From Osedax fenrisi (Eukaryota > Annelida > Polychaeta > Sabellida > Siboglinidae), in assembly GCA_964019155.1 (NCBI GenBank), contig OZ025241.1, positions 26,738,059 through 26,802,058 of the forward strand: DNA of 64,000 nucleotides, written 5' to 3'. The position numbers and the translations under genes are program-made. Every line of letters begins with the position of its first letter. Within the stretch, counting starts at the first letter, position 1. The notes beneath the pieces were generated by a model, which saw only the letters and a program-made list of their open reading frames with translations, was not told the DNA's origin and made no database searches. Shown here piece after piece: positions 13,601 to 59,800 of the stretch.

Positions 13601-16600
13601 CAGATATGTGATAGTATAATATTTGACCTTAAATTGAGTAATGCAATACCAGTTATTTGTATTATACAGATACGAGGCCTATATTTCAACCTTGACCTTA
13701 AATTGAGTAATGCAATACCAGTTATTTGTATTATACAGATACGAGGCCTATATTTCAACCTTGACCTTAAATTGAGTAATGCAATACCAGTTATTTGTAT
13801 TATACAGATACGAGGCCTATATTTCAACCTTGACCTTAAATTGAGTAATGCAATGCCAGTTATTTGTATTATACAGATACGAGGCCTATATTTCAACCTT
13901 GACCTTAAATTGAGTAATGCAATACCAGTTATTTGTATTATACAGATACGAGGCCTATATTTCAACCTTGACCTTAAATTGAGTAATGCAATACCAGTTA
14001 TTTGTATTATACAGATACGAGGCCTATATTTCAACCTTGACCTTAAATTGAGTAATGCAATATCAGTTATTTGTATTATACAGATACGAGGCCTATATTT
14101 CAACATTGACCCTTTATCGACCTTATTAATGTGATATCCACAATTTCAGAAACTACCCGTACGACTCCAAGAGGGAGAAGCTCTACAATGTCTGACCGAA
14201 CGTGCTATGACCTGGCAAGACCGCGCTAGAGCCGTTAGTAGTGGTCACATTCTTGTTACTATCTTCTCTAATTCTCCCTCATCTCTCCTCTTTATATCAC
14301 CATCATCTCTCATACCTTACACTTACTGTCACATCTCTCCTCCATACATCACCCTCATCTATCCTCCTTATCTCACCTTCATCTATCTTTCTTACCTCAC
14401 CATCATCTATCCTCCTTATCTCAGCATAATCTATCATACCTTACACATACTGTCACATCTCTCCTCCATATCTCACCCTCATCTATCCTCCTTATCTCAC
14501 CCTCATCTCTCCTCCTTATCTCACCCTCATCTCTCCTCCTTACCTCACCCTCATCTATCCTCCTTATCTCAGCATCATCTCTCCTCCTTATCTCAGCATA
14601 ATCTCTCATACCTTACACATACTGTCACATCTCTTCTCCATACCTAATCTCCTCTTCATCTCAACATTATCTTTCTTTCTCACCACATCGCAGCTTCTGA
14701 AATCGCCTGAAGTAGCTACAGCCGAAACTGTCCTGATTACCGCCTGCAAGGAACACAGACTTCTGTACAATGAGTGTCAGGAAACCGCTCAACCGGAACG
14801 CTCTAACCCGCCCACCTCTCCCAACGAACACGCCTACAGTTCATCTCATAAAGGTTACCACCGGCGCCACCTGGCTTACACCTCTCCCCCCATTCCCCAT
14901 AGTCTAATAACCTTACACCCCTTCCCCCCACTTAGACTACAACTCTGAAGATATTAAGGACATCGTGATTCCCTCCATCAGTGAAATGGTCAAAGCGTTC
15001 ATGGAGGTAAGACCTAATAACATGTAGTAGTAGCTCGCGTTCAAGAGTTCAGTTATTATAGGCTGTAGATTTAATGTTCGTTACCAGCTTAACCAATCAG
15101 ATATCATTTAAATATAATAATGGCTAACTGGATGATAAGGAAAGAAACATTACCCGCTCATCATTAAGACCATAGCCATAGTGAGCCAGTGATGTAGAGT
15201 TGTCGGTCAATTATTGATCTGATAATGAACGATAAAGAACAATATATCACGTTAATACGATATCCGCAGGAGCTGCTGATGGAAGGGGAACTACTAGAAG
15301 TATCATTTAATGAGAGCATGCGCATCTGGAACATTCTGGTGGCTTGTAAACAATCCGTAGTGAATGTTGACAAGTTTAAGTCATTCGTTAGTACACCCTA
15401 GCCCCCCCTCACCCCGTCTCGTGTTCTCATCAGTACCACTAACTATAGAACACTGACGAGACTAAGAATATAGCGAGCAATGTGTACCAAGAGAAGCCGA
15501 GGAAATACAAGAAGAAAGTGAAGAACCTCGCGGGTGAGGTTATGGTACAGAAGGTTGACCCTCAATCATTCTCTAAGGAGCGTAAGAAGTACAAGCTGAA
15601 GTTTGCTCAGAAAGGTTGTTATTCATTTTAATCGGTCCGTGTAAATCAATAATATATTATTAATGATCCATTATTATGATTTTATATATATTTTATTTTT
15701 CATTTTCTTTTGTTTCATCACACTAATAACAATCTATCTCTCCGCTATTGTTAACAGCACCTTTTCATACAGCGATGATTAAGAATCAGAAAGAGCCTCG
15801 CAAGTACAACAAGCACACTAAACCCATCACGTCCACCTCCCTCACTAACACCGGTGCTGATGCTGTCACTGATACTAAACCTCAGAAGAAAGCTAAACCT
15901 TTAGGCAAGAGGAAGTACAAGGGAAAGTCTGGTAACGAGGTCAGCAATGAAGATTGTGAAGCTGAACAATGTCTCAGACCTATAGGTTTGTACCTCCCCA
16001 TGCTTACCCCGTATTTAAATATAATTAATATATTAGAGTAATGCTTATATGGAACGTAATACATAAACATGACAAGTTTTAAACTTATTTTAAATACAAA
16101 TATTTTTGTTAGTTTATTTATAAAAATGCAAGATAAAATGGTATATATGCATTACAACTTTCAAATAATATTTTTAAATTTTCTTTGTAACCTTATTGTA
16201 CACATTAGACTAATTTATATATGTAATAATTATATTATATACATTTAAAACTTGAATAATTATCAATAAATTAATCAATATATTAAATATGAAAGTATAT
16301 ATTTACATTACTAACCCTTTTTGTGATATTTATATAATGTATATAGATATTATCATAATAATCATTTTGTATACCCCATTTGTCATCTATTTACGTTAGC
16401 ATATTTATATGGTTAATTTATAATATTATTTACATAGTAATTATAATGACAGCATACATTTCTGTATTATTATTAATTAAATGAATTACATTTGTTTACA
16501 AATAACTTTACCTATGCCCAATCTTTGTACATCTAATATTTGACATGAACATAGGGAAATCACTACCTTTTAATTATTATAATTTGTTATATAAAATATT

Positions 16601-17514
16601 GTAATTTATCAATTATTTTCGAAATCAATAACTTTTTACATGATAGGAAGCTTTTAAATCTTATGCCGTAGAAATAATACGTTATATATACATATAAGTA
16701 ATATATATAAATGATAATATCAAGTTTAATCGTGCAATGATAACCTCTAGGCATACACATTCAATGGATTCAATGCGACATCTGCATGAGCTGGTACCAT
16801 TGGGTGTGCGTAGGCTTATCTGCTGAAGACGTTAAAGACACACACACCTGTAAGAACTGCGAACTTAAACGTTCACAAGACCCGCACATGACCGGGGCAG
16901 ACGACGGGGGTGGGGGTGGAGTGGAGCAAGATGTGGTGGTTGCGGAACATGAAGTCGATGAAGATGATGATGATGATGATGAGGAGTATGGATCACCCCT
17001 CGCCTCTCCTTTAGCCACGCCCATCGACGTCGAAGAATCCACCGTATTCGAAGAGATTGAAGTACAAGACCCCACCCTCTTATCACGTACAGACTCTCCC
17101 CCTATGGTTGTGCTACAGGATGATGCCAGTGCGGATGTCATTACACAAGGCAATGGATCCACTATTATATATGCTCTACAGGAGGGTCAGCAGCAGGATG
17201 GTGGTGGTAATACTACCATGATACAAGTGCAGCAGTCAGGCAGTCAAGTATTAGTAGACCATGGTTCGCAAGTATTAGTAGACCATGGTACAGAGTTAAC
17301 TATTGACGACGGGGGAACGGAAGAGGTTCTCATTGATGAGAGCTGTACGATTGAAGTTATTAAGAATACTGAAGTGGAAGTGGTAGACGAAGAAGAGGAG
17401 GAAGAAGAAGAAGAGGATGGAGAGGAAGAGGCGGAAGAAGTAGAGGAGACAGCTCTGGAATGTCATGAGATGATGGAGTCTATGGAATTAAGTGAAGACT
17501 TATTACTAAACTAA
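7621..17514 (+). CDS. KDM5: Lysine-specific demethylase 5 (KDM5/JARID1), C-terminal half
   Basis: Sixteen exons: 7621-7780, 8967-9105, 9342-9488, 10229-10426, 10762-10820, 11345-11486, 11791-11979, 12398-12746, 13308-13480, 14150-14233, 14694-14853, 14936-15006, 15270-15386, 15449-15614, 15758-15985, 16751-17514; about 1047 residues. The first ten encode the PLU-1 region, including the family hallmark ILSPRTDIG, then PHD2 (FCLCRRALSGLMIQC to YLCPRCHRSRRPRIETIL, C4HC3 ligands present). A Lys-rich linker leads to PHD3 (CEAEQC...WIQCDICMSWYHWVC...CKNC), whose human counterpart reads H3K4me3. After PHD3 comes an acidic tail of about 190 residues, longer than in human KDM5A. KDM5 enzymes demethylate H3K4me2/3 in the nucleus, but the catalytic JmjC and JmjN, ARID, PHD1 and C5HC2 exons are absent from this window. 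The 10762 start (rather than 10774) is chosen because it keeps family spacing. Convergent with IPO9. Identity is secure; the 5' end is incomplete. Confidence 0.9.
8092..8458. repeat. 30-bp minisatellite, about 12 copies (KDM5 intron)
   Basis: A 30-bp unit containing GATGTAGATAGAGGTCATAT followed by AGAGGG is repeated about 12 times with few substitutions. Because 30 is a multiple of three, long stop-free frames appear on the minus strand; these are artefacts. It is purine-rich on the KDM5 sense strand, unlike most repeats in this gene. There are no spacers, so it is not CRISPR-like. Confidence 0.9.
10029..10130. repeat. Short degenerate tandem repeat TCTATGAGTCAT
   Basis: About seven degenerate copies of a 12-16 bp unit around CTCTATGAGTCAT lie in the KDM5 intron upstream of the exon at 10229. 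Confidence 0.65.
12750..12960. repeat. Pyrimidine-rich minisatellite CCTCCCTTGTCCA (KDM5 intron)
   Basis: Degenerate tandem units of about 13 bp (CTTGTCCACCTCC variants, with CTTGACCACC variants) start right after the splice donor at 12747. C/T-rich on the sense strand. A purine-rich frame on the minus strand here is a shadow of the repeat. Confidence 0.8.
13625..14107. repeat. 69-bp tandem repeat, 7 copies (KDM5 intron)
   Basis: Seven near-identical 69-bp units start at 13625, 13694, 13763, 13832, 13901, 13970 and 14039; each begins GACCTTAAATTGAGTAATGC. The array ends some 40 bp before the acceptor of the exon at 14150. The unit length is divisible by three and lacks stops in one frame on each strand, so repetitive open frames appear on both strands; I see no evidence that they are translated. 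Confidence 0.95.
14270..14665. repeat. C/T-rich minisatellite (CTCACCCTCATCTATCCTCC), KDM5 intron
   Basis: Degenerate units of about 24 bp rich in CTCACC, TCATCT and CCTCCTTAT fill the intron up to the acceptor of the exon at 14694. The whole tract is pyrimidine-rich on the sense strand, like an expanded polypyrimidine tract. Confidence 0.85.
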
Positions 17515-17923
17515 ACTTTTCTCACTTCAATATAAACAACCACACACCGATTAATGAATGGTCAGAATTTTAACACCGATAATAGAAGTAAAACAATCTC
17601 AATAGACTATTTTATGGTTTTACTTTTATTTACATTCGATATCATTGTCTCTAGATGTTTTAACTTTTACAATAAAAATATATAATGTCATATTAATTAT
17701 TAAGTCATTTATTTTATTATATAATAATAATACATGACTAATGTATGAATTAAAAATCATATCGATATAAAGTTATATTATAAATGTAATGAATAAGTAC
17801 TATCATATAGCATCGTTTCACTGTTTGCATACATTACGAATGTACACATCTTTCATATCACACGCTTCGCAACCTAAATCTATAAATAGCTTGAGCGATA
17901 TTACATAATCTGAGTGGCTGGTT
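17515..17923. other. Convergent 3' gap between KDM5 and IPO9
   Basis: Only 409 bp separate the two stop codons. A + strand AATAAA at 17671-17676 is a likely KDM5 polyadenylation signal. Minus-strand AATAAA signals for IPO9 are available at 17708-17713 and 17625-17630. If the nearer IPO9 signal is used the 3' ends are just separate; if the farther one is used the transcripts overlap. Confidence 0.55.
17671..17676 (+). terminator. Likely KDM5 polyadenylation signal
   Basis: AATAAA 157 bp after the KDM5 stop codon, in AT-rich sequence. Seen directly; usage is inferred. Confidence 0.5.
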
Positions 17924-52597
<34,674 letters not shown>

Positions 52598-52797
52598 TGT
52601 ATAAATATTTTTTAAATGTGTTTCAAAACTAGGGTGAATCTATTAATAGAATCGTAAATATATTCGTGCTCTCGATTTGAATTTTGTATGTCCTACATGT
52701 ATATGACGTTGTATGGATACGCCACGTAAACTTGTTTTGATTATTATTTTGTAAACGAAATTTATTGTCAGATAAATCTGACATAATCTGTTTAAGT
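52598..52797. promoter_or_regulatory. Putative bidirectional promoter, IPO9 / RPN1
   Basis: Only 200 bp separate the IPO9 start codon (minus, 52595-52597) from the RPN1 start codon (plus, 52798-52800). Both genes must be transcribed from this gap or from within each other's 5' ends. No clear TATA box or known motif stands out; the slightly less AT-rich patch around CATGTATATGACGTTGTATGG includes a TGACGT half-site like that bound by CREB/ATF factors. Inference from spacing. Confidence 0.6.
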
Positions 52798-53829
52798 ATG
52801 AATATTTTTCATAACTTTAAATATATGTTAATAAGTTCATTATGTTTATTATCTATTGTTTATTCTCTTGATTCGGTTAATTCTAATATTGTCAATGAAA
52901 ATGTTAAAAGAGTAATAGATATTTCTACTCATTTGGTAAGAATTACGTCTACTATTGTTATTGAAAACACCGGCAAATCACCAATTTCTACCTATGTATA
53001 TACAATAGACAATGGATTATCTGACCAGCTTTCATTCATTAAAGCTACTGTTAGTATTTTTAATTATTTAAACAACTATTGTATACTATGACATATATAT
53101 TCAAATATTTAAACAAAATTTAAATTTAAAAAAATATTTAAATACCGAAATATTTTGAATATAACATTATATTATTTACTATAATATAATTATTAATATA
53201 TTTATATGTAAATTAATAGTTAAATATATATGCATAATATTATCATTAATATATAACTATAGTATAGATGTATACTGGTGTAACACATAAAATATATTGT
53301 ATATAGTATACGTGTCAACAAAATTCATGATGAAAAGAAATAATTTACCTGTGTTTAATTATTAAATTACTATGATGCTATATTTTTATTTGGATATATT
53401 ATTTTATATTATTGAGCATTATATTATTATACATATTTTACAATTATTATTTTGTAATTTAAAATATTTTTCCTATATTTTTAATTTATTTAATAAATAA
53501 ATATATAATTTATGATTAGATTTAATTTTATAATATAAAATTATTATTATTAATATTTTTATTATTATAACAATAGTGATTATCATTATTTATTATTTTG
53601 TCATTCTATTTTTATGTAATTATGAATTATAGTTTTTATTTTGATTCAGGCGTAAATCTCGAAGAAGGCCGCCGATTATAATTATTAGAAATTCATATTT
53701 CAATATGGGCGGTACTTATATATGTCAGTCAAATACATCTACTGCATAATTTAAAATATTTTGACTTATAAGATATTTCATCCGGTACAAATTAGGTACA
53801 AGTTGTATGGCACAACATATTTGTTATTT

Positions 53830-53866
<37 letters not shown>

Positions 53867-56800
53867 TTCGGATTGATTTGGTTTGGTTATATTTATCTGT
53901 TTTTTTTTAGCTGCATTATATCCTGAAGTGAGCCTATACAATATTGTGTTACTATAAAATATCGTATAATCATTAAAATAATGCGCTACTCGGTCACATT
54001 ATTTTAAATTATGCAGTAGGGAGTTACTAAAACCCAGTTGTAATCCAGTTGTAATTTTATAATACGTATTTTGTATATAATATAATTACTTTAATACTTT
54101 GATACTATATATATATATATAGTATTAAGTATATTATAATCATATCAGAAATAATAAAACTATATTATAATACTATATTATTAATATATAATTTAGCTAT
54201 ATCTCTGATCTAATTAAAAAATGTACAATATTACCAAAGATTTTGCGAAGCAAAGATATAACATTCCCTATGCATGCAACGTAATTTAGTAATAGCCCCA
54301 ACCGCTGCTAGCAGTAGTATCGAAATCACTGAAATAGATTTAGGTTCGGCTCTGTTTGCATACAACAATGTTTTCATTCCTCTATTAAATTACATGCAAT
54401 ATAAATTAGCTTTTACTCACTAAATATATACTTATAGCATTTAAAACATACATATCATATTTGTTTGTTATATATTAGTAATGAACACTTAGTTTTCATC
54501 ATATAAATATTAATTTAAAGCATATTATTTAACATTTTAAAAGTGTATAGTTAAATACGAATTTACATTATAAACAACGCATAGTTCCTAAAAGTAACCC
54601 GCTATAGGTGGCACCAGGGTATTTTGTATACAAATTCGAATTACACGATTTCGCGTAAGTGTTATATCTTTCCTTCGGAAAATCTTTGATATTACCTTAT
54701 CTTCATTACCAAAATTCTCCTATTCTTATTTCCCGGAACTCTAGTAAAACTTCCCTACATTCTTACTATCTATCTAACTCTAACTCTAATCACTAAATCA
54801 TCCAACTTATTATTTTGGTATTCGTTATTATTATCTAATTGTTATCGTATTCTTATTATCATCTTATTATTTCTTCCCACATGAGCGAAGGAGTCTATAT
54901 GGCCATATTTAAGTGGACTAATAAACCATATATCTTCATAATCATATAATAAATAGAAAACATGATGACAAACATTAAATTCATATCTGAAAATTGATAA
55001 AAATTAAAAAATAATAGTTTATTATAATTCAATTATAAGAAATGGTTTTAAAGTTACAATATTTCCGGCAAGTTGCCGGAAAATATTGTAGTGGGATACC
55101 CCCTTAAGAAATATTTCAAATGGTATCTAAAGTCTAAAATTTAGACTCTAAATTGAATAAAGGCACACATTTATAAAAAATATTACCTCAATTCAACTAT
55201 AGAGGATGCCAATGATATCAAAATAATTTAGGAATATATATTAAAAGAGTAGGCCTTTAGTAATACAATACATTGATAGAATAGGGTAATAGTGGTAATG
55301 TAGAGATGGAGGGGAGGAAAATATGACAATATATAGATATAGATATATCTTTACTATAATATTCTCTATAACGATATTATCTATTAATTTGTAATTGTTA
55401 TATAGATTATAATAATTATTAATATGGAATATATATTAACTTAATATATATTATTAATATTAATATTATTAAGTAGTTATTTAGTTTATAAAATATATAA
55501 ATAAATTAACACATCTAAAATTATATATTTGATTGATTATATATGTATTATTAATAAAGTAGAAATTCAATATTTTCTATCTTTTATTATTCCTTGATTT
55601 CGATAGTCATAATATATTTTATAAAAGTAACTACTTAATTAAAAATGTATATATTTAACATTTTCTTATTAATTATAGTAATTAAAGTTGTATATCTAGA
55701 ATAAAATCATCATTTTATAATAATAATTTATAATATTAATTTATATTTAATTTATAATTTGTAATAACACATATACATATACATATGTATATATATATAT
55801 TCATGAATCAATTTTAATTATGGCTATCAAATTACTAAAATCATATTTATAATAATTAATAGTACAACTTAATTTATAACTTATACATTACTATATTTAT
55901 ATCACATATTATATAGAATAAGATAAATTATATAAACATAATTATTTATAAATATCTATATCTATATATTAATAATAATACATCTGATAAATGTTAATTA
56001 ATATAATTAATATAATAGTTAAATTAACTGTATAATTATACATTTTGTATAATATCAATATCCACTTATATTTATATATATTAGATTATATCGATTATGG
56101 CCTACGTTTGTTTTGATTATGATTGAATGATAACATTTTAAATATTTTATATATATATATATATCATTGTATTATAATAAAGAACTTTAAAATTATAATA
56201 ACAACTAATTTATATATATCTATATTTATTTATTATAATATATATTAAATTGGATTTTCAATTTAAGTTTATTATGTACACTACATACTAGTGTATCAAA
56301 TATCGAAACGAGTATATTTAATTTTACCTCATATATCGTAATTAAAATTAAAGGGGTCATATTCGATACATACCGATTATAAATAAATATCAATATTTTT
56401 TTGTATAAAATATTGTTTCTGTATAATTTATTATATACAATAATCTATTATCATATATACTATAAAATATTATATACTTACTAAATAATTTATTATATAA
56501 CAATATTCTTATTATATATAATTATTTATTTTACTTATTTATATTTTCATATTTATTAGGTATCTAAACGTAGAGATTCTGAAACTTCACTTACAGTTGG
56601 AAAAGCTTCAGTTTCCCAAGCAAAGTTTGTTTTTATAAATAATTTATAATAATTAAATTTAATTAATAAAAGTATATATATATATATGTAATCTATTTTA
56701 GTAACATATACTATTATATATAATAATTATAAATATGAATACAAATAATCTGGAATTAAATAGTTTTAGCTTCATGCATGTCGAAGTAATGTAGGAGTTT

Positions 56801-59800
56801 AATAATATTTAACTAACATTATTAATAGTAATATAATTATTAATATACTGTTAGAATTTATCAATATAAAGACTTAAATACATATTTCAGATTGATTAAA
56901 TCGATAAATATGAATACATATATATTTTATATAAGTTAAAGGGTGAAGTAATCTGGGACTATACTCTAAAAGTAATTTAAGAGATGATTTTAAGCAATAT
57001 ATTTATTTTATTTTTTAATGCAATCTGTGCAATGGTAACTTTTTGAACTTAAAAATAGATAGTTATCATTGATATATTTAATTATATTTCAATAATTTCT
57101 AAGATATCGGAGATATTTATTAAATATAATAATAATATTTTTAATATAAAAATTTATTAATTTTTTATAATTTGTCTATGTTATATATATTGTTAAATAT
57201 AACAATTTATTTATAAATATTTTGTTTATTGAAGGAGTTTTTTTATACATTATTTATGTCAACATTAAAAATATATATTAAATTATATTACTATATTAAT
57301 AAGCACGTAGACATTATTAATTTATAAACAAGTTTTTGTAATAATGTGTATTTTAAATTAAAATGTGTACTCCTGGGTAATTATTCAATAAAATCATTCT
57401 ATTATAACATAAAATTTCAAAAAATATGCTTTAGCAAGTTATTTCATGAAGTTGATTCAAACTAACATAGAAATTCTTCCAAACTTACTTTGATCTTCGG
57501 TTCATATTAAATACATAATAACATATTCATATTTACTGATTAATCAATTAAAAATAGTTACTAATATATTGATAAATATAATGAAATATAGTATATCTAC
57601 CTACATATTTATTAGTACTATTACTATAAATAATGTTATTTAATAATGACTTAAATTCATTCTAAATTACTTAGAAAATAATAAAATTACTTCAACATAT
57701 GTTCAACATTATATTGTCAAAGATAAATTATATCCCAAAATATTATATTATTGTTAATATTAAAAACTTGCTTTTTTACATTCATATATTTATTAATTTT
57801 GTTTTTTCTATTTAATTAATAATTATATATATTTTCACAGTATAGTTTGTTTATCTGATCAAATACACTAAATAAAATAAAATACAAATATACAAAATAA
57901 ATGTATTTAAATACAAATACATATTTGACCCCATACCTAATATATATATATATAAGTTAAACTATTATATTACTTTACATACTATTATATTACCATAGGA
58001 CATCTTACAATATTCAAATCAAATCACTGGCCGCAGGAGAAAAAACTACTATTGTAGTTTATACAGTATATACTGACTCATTAACTGCTCTTCCTGCCAA
58101 AATATTACAAGGAGAGAAACAATTAATGTTGTTTAGTGCTGGTAACCTCTACTTCTATTCTCCATATAGTTAGTTTTACTATTTATCATCTATATTATAA
58201 TAATAATAATTTATTAGATATTTATTCTATTTATAAATATTTCGATTTAGTTTATATTATATTTATTTTATATATATATATATATATATATTTATTTTTA
58301 ATTATAGAAACTACTGTACAAAGTACAACTGTTAAATGTTTCTCCAAAAGTTTTGAAAGTTATACTAAAACAAAACCTTTTGGTACTGCTGAAGATACTA
58401 TTAAATATGGTCCATATAAAGATATGAAACCGTTCTCACAGGTAACTAATTATTAAAATCTATTTAAAATAATTATTGTAAACTATTTAAAAAAATATTA
58501 TGTATAATGAATGCATAAATTATACATAATTATATGAAATAGAAGATTTAAATATTTTCTAATCTAAAATTAAAAAATATAATAACTAATTTGTTCATAT
58601 TTTACGTATTAAATAGTAATACCTTCGAAGGTTATTAGTAACCATTGTTAATACGATATATATAATATTATTTTGAATTAAAATATATAAATATTTTAAA
58701 ATGTTACCAAAATATATTTTAGATAAAGAAATTATAATATATAATTAAAGAATATATAAAATCTATTTTAATATATTATTTACAATTAATACAATTAGAT
58801 CATTTTTCATGATAGGTTTTTAAACATTTTTTAGAATAAGCTATTTATTTATAATTTATATTATATGTTTAATTTAATTTCACAATGTTAACTAAAATAA
58901 GATTAAATAACTAATTTATAAATATAATTCTATTATAGGCTGAATTATCTGTTCATGCTCCAAATTTTGCTCCTTTTTTAACTGTGACATCTATGGAACG
59001 AGTTATTGAAATATCTCACTGGGGAAATATTGCTGTTGAAGAAACATATAATGTTAAACACATGGGTGCTGAACTTAAAGGTGCCTTTTCTCGCTTTGAT
59101 TATCAACGTCAACAACCAGGAGGTCATGTCCATTCCTTTAAGGTCAATATACTTGTGCAAATTAATCATTATTCATAATCTCTAGAATATAAAATAATAC
59201 ATTTAAAACTACATAATATAGACACTTTTGCCAGCTGCGGCTCGTGATGTATATTACCGTGATGAAATTGGTAACATTTCTACATCAAACCTTCTTGAGA
59301 CTAGCAGTGAAATAGAATTAACAATCCGACCCCGTTTCCCATTATTTGGAGGATGGAAAACTCATTACTATATTGGATATAATTTACCAAGCTATGAATT
59401 CTTATATAATTCAGGTTAATAATGAATATAGATGAGTATAATGAGTATTCATTATTTTATAAATACTAATTATTTAATAGGAGATAATTATGCATTAAAA
59501 ATGAGATTTATTGATCATATATTTGATGATCAGGCCATTGATGATTTGACAGTTAAAATTATTCTGCCAGAAGGTGCCAAGTTAGTTATATTTATTATAT
59601 TAATGAATACACATATATGTTTATTTATATAAATATATATTGTATATGAAATATGTAATGCATTAATCTGCAATTATACATTAAGTGTTAATATTGATAA
59701 TTATCTGCATTAGTTTTTAATCATTATTTGAAATTAAATATGTCAATATAAATATATATATATATATATATTGAAGCAATCGAACCCTACTATCAGAGTA

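Noticed and set aside
13597..14134. Overlapping 166-169 codon frames on both strands
   Set aside because: Consequence of a 69-bp tandem repeat without stops; in an intron, with no similarity to known proteins.
16770..17162. Minus-strand Ser/Thr-rich frame
   Set aside because: Shadow of the acidic KDM5 tail read on the opposite strand.
55057..55090. Short hairpin considered as a microRNA or riboswitch
   Set aside because: Stem of about 15 bp only and no surrounding structure typical of a pre-miRNA.
57999..58141. Shorter RPN1 exon 3 ending at 58141
   Set aside because: Would delete the conserved FYSPY block; the donor at 58168 (GTTAGT) restores it in phase.
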